This document shows, piece after piece, positions 7,058 to 11,780 of a stretch of DNA of 11,780 nt. The notes under the pieces are model-generated. The model was not told the origin of the DNA. It did no database searches and worked only from the letters and a program-made list of their open reading frames with translations. Position 1 is the stretch's first letter, and the number at the start of each line of letters is the position of its first letter. The position numbers and the translations under genes are program-made. The stretch comes from JAWWPY01 sp964412845 (GTDB lineage Bacteria > Actinomycetota > Actinomycetes > Streptosporangiales > Streptosporangiaceae): the NCBI GenBank assembly GCA_964412845.1, contig CAYPQM010000189.1:1-11780 (forward strand), given 5' to 3'.

Positions 7058-7551
7058 CGGGTGTGCCCAGCAGCGACTTCCGGCGGGTCGCCGGGCGGTT
7101 CAGCACCGGCATCGCGGTGGTCACCGCGAGCGTCGACGGCATCGGGCATGCCATGACGGTGACCGCGTTCACCTCGGTGTCACTGGACCCCTTGCTGGTC
7201 TTGTTCTGCGCGGAGAAGATCGCGCGTTTTCATGACGCGGTGATCGAGGCGGGCACCTGGGCGGTCTCGGTGCTCGACGAGGAGTCCGAGAGGACCGCGC
7301 GCTGGCTGGCCACCCGCGGCCGCCCGCTCGCTGGGCAGCTCGCCTCCATCCGGCACCACCCCGGCCCGCGCACGGGAGCGCCCATCCTCGACGACGCGCT
7401 GGCCGCGATGGAATGCCGGACGACCGCCGTGCATGACGGCGGTGATCACAGCATCGTGGTCGGCGAGGTGATGGGCGTGAGCGAGCCGCACCCGGGTGGC
7501 AGCCCGCTGCTCTACTACAGCAGCGGCTACCGGCGTCTGGCCGGCAGCTGA
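7054..7551 (+). CDS. Flavin reductase domain protein (165 aa)
   Basis: Proteins of the flavin-reductase-like family (PF01613 type) bind FMN or FAD and use NAD(P)H, often supplying reduced flavin to a partner monooxygenase; the partner here is unknown. GIAVVTAS near residue 19, TVTAFTSVSLDP around 35-46 (flavin phosphate-binding region), GGDHSIVVGEV near 130 (the GDH motif) and LLYYSSGYRRL at the C-terminus are in family order and spacing. At 165 aa it is a single-domain protein of normal size. An open frame continues 5', but the ATG at 7054 is favoured because it overlaps the upstream TGA as ATGA and begins the domain directly; the upstream extension is Arg-rich shadow sequence. It is cytoplasmic, with no membrane segment. 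It ends 13 bp from the converging rocD stop. Heme-dependent or non-catalytic flavin-binding relatives cannot be ruled out. Confidence 0.87.
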   Translation: MTGVPSSDFRRVAGRFSTGIAVVTASVDGIGHAMTVTAFTSVSLDPLLVLFCAEKIARFHDAVIEAGTWAVSVLDEESERTARWLATRGRPLAGQLASIRHHPGPRTGAPILDDALAAMECRTTAVHDGGDHSIVVGEVMGVSEPHPGGSPLLYYSSGYRRLAGS

Positions 7552-7559
7552 CCGCCCAG
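7537..7559. terminator. Candidate bidirectional hairpin between converging genes
   Basis: CTGGCCGG (7537-7544) and CCGCCCAG (7552-7559) pair at seven of eight positions around a seven-base loop. The hairpin spans the stop codon of the flavin reductase gene and reaches into the 13-bp gap before the rocD stop. The position between convergent genes suits a shared terminator. There is no U-run on either strand, which is common in high-GC actinobacteria but leaves the call weak. Confidence 0.33.
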
Positions 7560-7564
7560 CACCG

Positions 7565-8761
7565 TCAGGAGCGGACGGCCTGCTCGATCTGATCGAGTCC
7601 CCAGTCCAGATCCTGCTCGCTGATCACCAGCGGTGGGGCCAGCCGTATCGCCGTGCCGTGCGTGTCCTTGGCCAGCACACCGCGCGCGGCGAGGCGCTGG
7701 CACACTTCGGCGCCGGAGAGGTCGGTGAACACGACGCCCGCCCACAGGCCACGCCCGCGCACCTCGCGGACCGCGCCGCGGGGCAGCGCCGAGAGCCGGT
7801 CGTGCAGGTGCGTGCCCAGCTTGGCGGAACGCTCCTGGAACTCCCCGGTGCCCAGCATTGCGATCACCTCGCGGGCCACCGCGCAGCCGAGCGGGTTGCC
7901 GCCGAATGTCGAGCCGTGCTGGCCCGGCCGGATGACGCCGAGGATGGCCCGCGACGACACCACCGCGGACACCGGCACGATGCCGCCGCCGAGGGCCTTG
8001 CCGAGGATGTACATGTCCGGCCGGACACCCTCGTGCTCGCAGGCGAACGTGCTGCCGGTCCGGCCCAGCCCGGACTGGATCTCATCAGCGATCATCAGCG
8101 CGCCGTGCTGCGTGCACAGGTCCCGGACGGCGGCCAGGAAGCCGGGCGGCGGCACTACCACCCCGGCCTCCCCCTGGATGGGCTCGACCAGTACCCCGAC
8201 CACCCGGTCGTTCATGACCTCGGCCAGCGCATCCGCGTCGCCGAACGGAACCACTTGGAAGCCGGGCGTGTACGGGCCGTAGGAGTCGCGGGCGTCCGGG
8301 TCCGTGGAGAAGCTGATGATGGTCGTGGTCCGGCCGTGGAAGTTGCCCGCGAAGGCCACGATGACGGCCTCATTCGCCGGCACGCCCTTGACCTCGTAAC
8401 CCCACTTGCGCGCGGTCTTGATCGCCGTTTCCACGGCCTCCGCGCCGGTGTTCATCGGCAGCACCATCTCCATGCCGGCCAGTTCCGCGAGTTCCTGGCA
8501 GAACGGGCCGAACTGGTCATGCTCGAAGGCCCTGCTGACCAGGGTGACCTGGTCGAGTTGCCGTTTGGCCGCGGCGACCAGCCGGGGGTGGCGGTGACCG
8601 AAGTTGATCGCTGAGTACGCGGCGAGCATGTCCAGGTACCGGCGGCCGTCGGTGTCAGTGACCCAGGCGCCCTCGGCCTCGGTGATCACCACGGGAAGTG
8701 GCTGGTAGTTGTGCGCGCCATAGCGCTGAGCCAGCGCACGCAGTTCGTCCTGCCTGGTCAT
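7565..8761 (-). CDS. rocD: Ornithine aminotransferase RocD (398 aa)
   Basis: RocD transfers the delta-amino group of ornithine to 2-oxoglutarate, giving glutamate-5-semialdehyde (which cyclises to pyrroline-5-carboxylate) and glutamate. It is a cytoplasmic class III PLP aminotransferase. K255 in YILGKALGGG forms the internal aldimine and D226 in IADEIQSG binds the PLP pyridine. NTGAEAVETAIK (104-115), AGNFHGRTTTIISFSTD with R144, EPIQGEAG (193-200), and GSTFGGNPLGCA (283-294) are characteristic of ornithine rather than acetylornithine aminotransferases. Length matches the bacterial family. It starts 28 bp after the stop of the guanidine hydrolase gene and is probably co-transcribed; the ribosome binding site before the ATG at 8761 is weak. 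The pairing suggests that the upstream enzyme's product, directly or through citrulline, ends as ornithine for this step. Acetylornithine aminotransferase is a less likely alternative. Confidence 0.94.
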   Translation of the reverse strand: MTRQDELRALAQRYGAHNYQPLPVVITEAEGAWVTDTDGRRYLDMLAAYSAINFGHRHPRLVAAAKRQLDQVTLVSRAFEHDQFGPFCQELAELAGMEMVLPMNTGAEAVETAIKTARKWGYEVKGVPANEAVIVAFAGNFHGRTTTIISFSTDPDARDSYGPYTPGFQVVPFGDADALAEVMNDRVVGVLVEPIQGEAGVVVPPPGFLAAVRDLCTQHGALMIADEIQSGLGRTGSTFACEHEGVRPDMYILGKALGGGIVPVSAVVSSRAILGVIRPGQHGSTFGGNPLGCAVAREVIAMLGTGEFQERSAKLGTHLHDRLSALPRGAVREVRGRGLWAGVVFTDLSGAEVCQRLAARGVLAKDTHGTAIRLAPPLVISEQDLDWGLDQIEQAVRS

Positions 8762-8789
8762 CGCCTGACCCCCATGTCGCGGCCCCCCA

Positions 8790-9611
8790 TCACGGCCTCA
8801 GTTCCAGTGTGCAGCATTTAGGTCCACCACCTGCTTTGAGGAACTCCGACACGTCGACCGGAACCGGTTCGAACCCGCGGCAGGCGATCTGCGCCGCGAG
8901 CCCGCTGGCCTGGGCCGGGAGGACGACGTGGTAGCCGTCGCTGATCGCGTTCAGCCCGAGGACCTCGGCATCCTCGTCTTTGGCCTCGATCAGTTCGGCG
9001 AACCGGGAACTGAGCGTGGCCTTCCCCGCGTCGTCGAACGCCGCCGGGTAGTACATGGCCGTGTCGCAGTCGAGCACGCACAATGCCGTGTCCAGGTGGT
9101 AGAAGCGGGGGTCCACCAGGCGCAGGCTCAGCACCGGCCGCCCGAACAGCGCGCCGAGTTCCGCCGCCGCTGACTGCTCGGTGCGGAAGCCGTAACCGGC
9201 CAGGATCTCCCGGCCGGTGAAGACGATGTCGCCCTCGCCTTCGTTGATGCTGAGTGGCTCGCGGGTGACCTGGTAGCCATGGTGGCGGAACCAGCGCAGG
9301 TACGCCGCGCCCTCGGCGGCCCGCTGCGGGTGCCGGAACCGGGCGCCGAGCACCATGCCGCCGATCACCGTGGCGCCGTTGGCCGCGAAGACCATGTCAG
9401 GCAGGCCGGGTTCCGGGTCGATGCCCTGGACCGTGTGGCCGAGCGAGCGGAACACCTCCCGCAGCCCCTGCCATTGCCGGGTGGCCAGGGTGAGGTCAAC
9501 CGGCATGCCCGTGGTCATCCACGGGTTGATGGCGTACTGCACGGAGAAGTACTTCGGCGGGCACATCAGGTAGGTCCTGGCCTGCGGCGTCCGGTCGGTC
9601 GTCCCTGTCAT
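8790..9611 (-). CDS. Guanidine-group hydrolase, DDAH/arginine-deiminase fold (273 aa); possible arginine dihydrolase
   Basis: Family members attack the guanidino carbon of arginine or methylarginines with a cysteine. Databases usually name such proteins dimethylargininase (DdaH). C266 in GGGPKCC is the expected nucleophile, with C267 beside it. H172 in RFYHLDTAL is the catalytic His, E124/E126/D128 in NEGEGDIVF surround the guanidino-binding acid, and F75-N78 in MVFAANGA is the first substrate-binding motif. Position 78 is Asn, where arginine deiminases and DDAHs have Asp (FTRD, FVED). From memory, cyanobacterial ArgZ/AgrE, which converts arginine to ornithine, CO2 and two ammonia, depends on an Asn there. 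With rocD as the next gene, direct ornithine production is attractive but inferred. Length fits a one-domain enzyme. The ATG at 9611 has GGGGAGGAGG four bases upstream, a strong ribosome binding site. Confidence 0.85.
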   Translation of the reverse strand: MTGTTDRTPQARTYLMCPPKYFSVQYAINPWMTTGMPVDLTLATRQWQGLREVFRSLGHTVQGIDPEPGLPDMVFAANGATVIGGMVLGARFRHPQRAAEGAAYLRWFRHHGYQVTREPLSINEGEGDIVFTGREILAGYGFRTEQSAAAELGALFGRPVLSLRLVDPRFYHLDTALCVLDCDTAMYYPAAFDDAGKATLSSRFAELIEAKDEDAEVLGLNAISDGYHVVLPAQASGLAAQIACRGFEPVPVDVSEFLKAGGGPKCCTLELRP

Positions 9612-9766
9612 GCGGCCTCCTCCCCGGTGATCATTTGATCGGCTATCTCAGAGTATGAGCCGGCCAGTGGGGATGACATGCGCGCGCGCTGCGTCCTAGC
9701 GGCGATCTGTTGCTGAATCTGATCCCAAAACAGGGATTTATTGCGTAGCTGTCTCGCCTGAACGAG
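9612..9766 (-). promoter_or_regulatory. Upstream region of hydrolase-rocD: candidate promoter and operator
   Basis: This 155-bp gap holds no gene and is AT-richer than its surroundings. On the minus strand, ATGTCA (plus 9674-9679), an 18-bp spacer and TACTCT (plus 9650-9655) make a plausible -35/-10 pair, giving a start near 9643. Immediately downstream, GATCAAATGATC (plus 9629-9640) is an inverted repeat with five-base arms, placed where a repressor would block initiation; GGGGAGGAGG then precedes the ATG. Further upstream, ATCCC and GGGAT (plus 9722-9726 and 9733-9737) form a second small inverted repeat six bases apart. No regulator gene lies next to it in this window. All sites are read by eye. 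Confidence 0.35.
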
Positions 9767-9771
9767 TCAGG
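9757..9771 (-). terminator. Weak hairpin over the cysS stop codon
   Basis: CCTGA-CTCGT-TCAGG on the minus strand is a five-base-pair stem that includes the cysS TGA. It could help end the dapC-cysS transcript. No U-run follows and the stem is short, so it may be chance. Confidence 0.2.
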
Positions 9772-11176
9772 ACGGGCGGACGGCCCAGGTCTGGCCGTCC
9801 GGGGTGTCAGTGACCATGACACCGATGGCCGCCAGTTCGTCCCTGAGCCGGTCGGCGGCCGCCCAGTCGGTGGCCCGCCGGGCCGCCGCCCGTGAGTCCA
9901 GCAGATCCGCCGCCCCGCCGGGCAGCGGCGGCGCGGCAGGCGGCCGGCCGATGTCGCGGGCCAGGTCCAGGCCGAGCAACCGGTCGGCATGTGCGAACGT
10001 CTCGAACTTCGAGCCCGGCGGGATCTCGCTGTCCTTCTCCAGGGCGCGCAGGACCCGGACCGCCGCCGGGGTGTCCAGATCGTCGTCGAAGGCCGCGGTG
10101 AATTCGCTCACGTACTGCGCGCACATGGCCTTGCTCGGTGAGCGGGCCCATTCCGCGACCCGGTCACGCCACCGGCGCACGGTCCGGTCCGCGCTGGCCA
10201 GGGAGTCCCAGGTGAGGTTCATCTGCTGCCGGTAACGCTGCTCAAGGAAGGCCAGCCGGAGCGCCAGCGGATCAAGCCCGCGCTCGGTGAGGTCGGCCAG
10301 GAGCACCACGTTCCCGGTCGACTTGGCCATCTTGCGGCCCTCGAACAGGAGATGTTCACCGTGCACCCAGTGCTGGACCACCTCGTGCCCCGCGACGGTG
10401 TTGGACTGCGCCCGCTCATCCTCGTGGTGCGGGAAGCGCAGGTCGATGCCGCCGGTGTGCACGTCGATGACGTTGCCCAGGTAGCGCAGCGACATCGCCG
10501 AGCATTCGGTGTGCCAGCCGGGAAAGCCCGTGCCCCAGGGCGCCGGCCAGCTGAGTTCCCGCCCGGAGGGCGCGGCCTTCCACAGCGCCCAGTCCGCGTG
10601 GAACCGCTTCTGCTCGTCTATCGACCCGCCGGACCGGTGCCCCGGCCGCAGGCTGTCGAGGCGGTTTCCGGAGATCTCGCCATAGGACGGGAACGACCGG
10701 GCGTCGAAGTACACCGATCCGTCCGGGGTGGCGTACGCATGGCCGCCCTCCAGCAGCCGGGAAATCAGGTCGATCATGAGATCGATCGATTCCGAGGCGC
10801 GCGGCGCGAAGTCCGGCGGCCGGATGTTCATCGCGGCACAGTCGGCGCGGAACGCCTGCTCGTAGTGGCGGGCGACCTCCAGGGCGGTGCTGCCCTCGGC
10901 GCGAGCCTGGGCCAGGACCTTGTCCTCTCCGGCCGGGTCGATCTCGCTGTCATCGACCAGATGGCCCACGTCCGTGATGTTCTGGCAGCTCGTGACCATC
11001 AGCCGGTGCGTCTCCGCGGTCCGCCGGATCAGGTCGGCCAGCAGGTAGGACCGCAGGTTGCCGACGTGCGCGTACCGGTAGACCGTGGGGCCGCAGGAGT
11101 ACATCCGCAGCTCACCCCGGCGGCTGGGCTCGATCGCCGCTACCTGCCTGGTTCGGGTGTCATGAAGCCGGAGCAC
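9767..11176 (-). CDS. cysS: Cysteinyl-tRNA synthetase CysS (469 aa)
   Basis: CysS charges tRNA-Cys with cysteine using ATP. The Rossmann domain opens with MYSCGPTVYRYAHVGN (25-40): C28 is a zinc ligand and AHVGN is the HIGH signature. NITDVGHLVDD follows at 67-77. FPGWHTECSAMS (218-229) supplies C225; RFPHHEDE (247-254) supplies H250 and E254, so all four zinc ligands match E. coli CysRS by spacing. KMAKS at 282-286 is the KMSKS loop with Ala in the third place. A DALR-like helical domain and a short C-terminal domain follow; length is near the E. coli 461 aa. The GPTVYRYAHVGN sequence separates it from MshC, whose motif is of the GITPYDATHLGHA kind. Translation starts at the GTG at 11176; TAGGGT ends six bases upstream, so a leaderless start is possible. 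The gene lies 33 bp after dapC on the same strand. Whether the genome has a second cysS cannot be told here. Confidence 0.94.
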   Translation of the reverse strand: MLRLHDTRTRQVAAIEPSRRGELRMYSCGPTVYRYAHVGNLRSYLLADLIRRTAETHRLMVTSCQNITDVGHLVDDSEIDPAGEDKVLAQARAEGSTALEVARHYEQAFRADCAAMNIRPPDFAPRASESIDLMIDLISRLLEGGHAYATPDGSVYFDARSFPSYGEISGNRLDSLRPGHRSGGSIDEQKRFHADWALWKAAPSGRELSWPAPWGTGFPGWHTECSAMSLRYLGNVIDVHTGGIDLRFPHHEDERAQSNTVAGHEVVQHWVHGEHLLFEGRKMAKSTGNVVLLADLTERGLDPLALRLAFLEQRYRQQMNLTWDSLASADRTVRRWRDRVAEWARSPSKAMCAQYVSEFTAAFDDDLDTPAAVRVLRALEKDSEIPPGSKFETFAHADRLLGLDLARDIGRPPAAPPLPGGAADLLDSRAAARRATDWAAADRLRDELAAIGVMVTDTPDGQTWAVRPS

Positions 11177-11209
11177 GTCTCCACCCTATGAGTCACCGGG
11201 CGGCAAGGG
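11177..11209 (-). promoter_or_regulatory. dapC-cysS gap with candidate leaderless cysS promoter
   Basis: TAGGGT (minus strand; plus 11183-11188) fits TANNNT and ends six bases before the cysS GTG, so transcription could begin at the start codon. GTGACC, 19 bp further up at the dapC stop codon, is a four-of-six -35 match. The same bases also include GGTGGAG, which ends two bases from the GTG: too close for an ideal Shine-Dalgarno, but it leaves a conventional start from a dapC read-through mRNA possible. Confidence 0.33.
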
Positions 11210-11780
11210 TCACAGGGCGGCGAGGCGGCGGGCGGCGGCGGCGATGCGCTCGTCGGTGGCGGTCAGCGCCACCCGGATGTGCTGCTGGCCCGTCGGCCCG
11301 TAGAACTCGCCTGGCGCGACCAGGATGCCGGCCTCCGCCAGCACCTGCACCGAGCCCCAGCAGTCATGGCCGGGCCGGGTGGCCCACAGGTACAGCCCAG
11401 CCTCGGAGTGCTCGATCACCCAGCCGGCCCCGGTCAGCGCGGCGGCGAGCCGCTGCCGCCGCGCCTGGTACCGCCCCCGCTGCTCATCGGCGTGCTCGTC
11501 GTCATCCAGGGCGGCAGCCATCGCCGCCTGCACCGGGGCCGGCATCATCATCCCGGCGTGTTTTCGGATCTCCAGCAGTTCAGCGATGAGTTCCGGGTCG
11601 CCGGTGACGAAACCAGCCCGGTACCCGGCCATGTTCGACCGCTTGGACAGCGAGTGCACGGCCAGCAGCCCGCGGAACGTTTCCGCGGAAACGTCCGGGT
11701 GCAGGATCGAGACGGGCCGCGTCGTCCAGCCCAGCTCCAGGTAGCACTCGTCGGAGGCGACCACCGCGCCGCGCTCGCGA
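11210..11780 (-). CDS. dapC: Succinyldiaminopimelate aminotransferase DapC, C-terminal half (N-terminus outside window)
   Basis: DapC makes N-succinyl-LL-diaminopimelate in the succinylase branch of lysine and peptidoglycan precursor synthesis, using glutamate as amino donor. It is a fold-type I PLP enzyme. The frame is open to the right edge, beginning RERGAVVASDECYLELGW, so the GTG at 11764 is internal and not a start. ASDECYLE carries the Asp and Tyr of the PLP site, and HSLSKRSNMAGYRAGF contains the PLP lysine. The C-terminal domain ends with HIRVALTATDERI, in which the Arg is the expected carboxylate-binding residue. About 190 residues are present; relatives are about 360-370 aa, so the N-terminal half lies beyond the window. 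SLSKRSNxAGYRAGF is characteristic of the actinobacterial DapC group. I recall dapC near mshB in other actinomycetes, with a ferredoxin gene just upstream, so fdxA may follow off the right edge. A different class I aminotransferase specificity is possible. Confidence 0.85.
   Translation of the reverse strand, partial: RERGAVVASDECYLELGWTTRPVSILHPDVSAETFRGLLAVHSLSKRSNMAGYRAGFVTGDPELIAELLEIRKHAGMMMPAPVQAAMAAALDDDEHADEQRGRYQARRQRLAAALTGAGWVIEHSEAGLYLWATRPGHDCWGSVQVLAEAGILVAPGEFYGPTGQQHIRVALTATDERIAAAARRLAAL

Noticed and set aside
7496..8614. Open frame of 372 codons on the plus strand opposite rocD
   Set aside because: It overlaps the flavin reductase end, has low-complexity composition and lies opposite a convincing aminotransferase with its PLP lysine.
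9679..9690. Alternating CG run as a possible Z-DNA or repeat element
   Set aside because: Only about ten bases long, not repeated elsewhere that I can see, and expected by chance at this base composition.
9767..11176. MshC (mycothiol cysteine ligase) as the identity of the CysRS-like gene, given mshB nearby
   Set aside because: The N-terminal signature is CGPTVYRYAHVGN, as in CysRS, and the full KMSKS loop, C-terminal helical domain and 469-aa length fit CysS; MshC is shorter and has a different signature.
10352..11191. Open frame of 279 codons on the plus strand opposite cysS
   Set aside because: Composition is that of a reverse-strand shadow; the minus strand encodes complete CysRS signatures and all zinc ligands.
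1..11780. Defence island, mobile element, CRISPR array or biosynthetic cluster
   Set aside because: No transposase, integrase, repeat-spacer pattern, nuclease/toxin pair or synthase was seen; every gene is a recognisable core-metabolic or conserved actinobacterial family.

Overview
The window is strongly GC-rich chromosomal DNA of an actinomycete (phylum Actinomycetota). Three things point there: a mycothiol-biosynthesis gene (mshB), a mycobacterial Sdh1-like (type F) succinate dehydrogenase operon, and start codons placed directly after -10 hexamers, as in leaderless actinobacterial transcripts. I cannot resolve the genus. No insertion sequence, phage gene, CRISPR array, tRNA or rRNA was seen. 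It reads as ordinary core-metabolism chromosome, densely packed, with no sign of recent transfer.

Layout from left to right. (1) Positions 1-3408, minus strand: sdhC-sdhA-sdhB in transcription order, encoding a membrane anchor, flavoprotein and iron-sulfur protein; sdhB runs off the left edge. Positions 3409-3526 hold the presumed operon promoter. (2) Positions 3527-5656, minus: a cytoplasmic dipeptidyl-peptidase-IV-like S9 serine peptidase. (3) Positions 5686-7551, plus: mshB (mycothiol pathway deacetylase), a four-helix membrane protein resembling DUF6113, and a flavin-reductase-domain protein joined to it by an ATGA overlap. The peptidase and mshB diverge from only 29 bp. (4) Positions 7565-9611, minus: a guanidine-modifying (amidinotransferase/DDAH-fold) hydrolase followed by ornithine aminotransferase rocD, a two-gene arginine/ornithine catabolic unit. 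(5) Positions 9612-9766: the only other sizeable gap, with a plausible promoter and a small palindrome ahead of the hydrolase. (6) Positions 9767-11780, minus: cysteinyl-tRNA synthetase and the C-terminal half of a DapC-type succinyldiaminopimelate aminotransferase, which runs off the right edge.

How the genes work together. The sdh operon feeds electrons from succinate to the quinone pool. The hydrolase/rocD pair would turn arginine or a methylated arginine into glutamate semialdehyde and glutamate; the key question is whether the hydrolase makes citrulline or makes ornithine directly. mshB builds the thiol cofactor mycothiol, whose cysteine is drawn from the pool also used by cysS. dapC supplies diaminopimelate for cell wall and lysine.

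I found no clearly undescribed system. The points most worth following are an active-site asparagine in the hydrolase that suggests arginine dihydrolase rather than DDAH chemistry, the Cys/His set in SdhC consistent with a membrane-embedded Rieske-type cluster, and several start codons that look leaderless.
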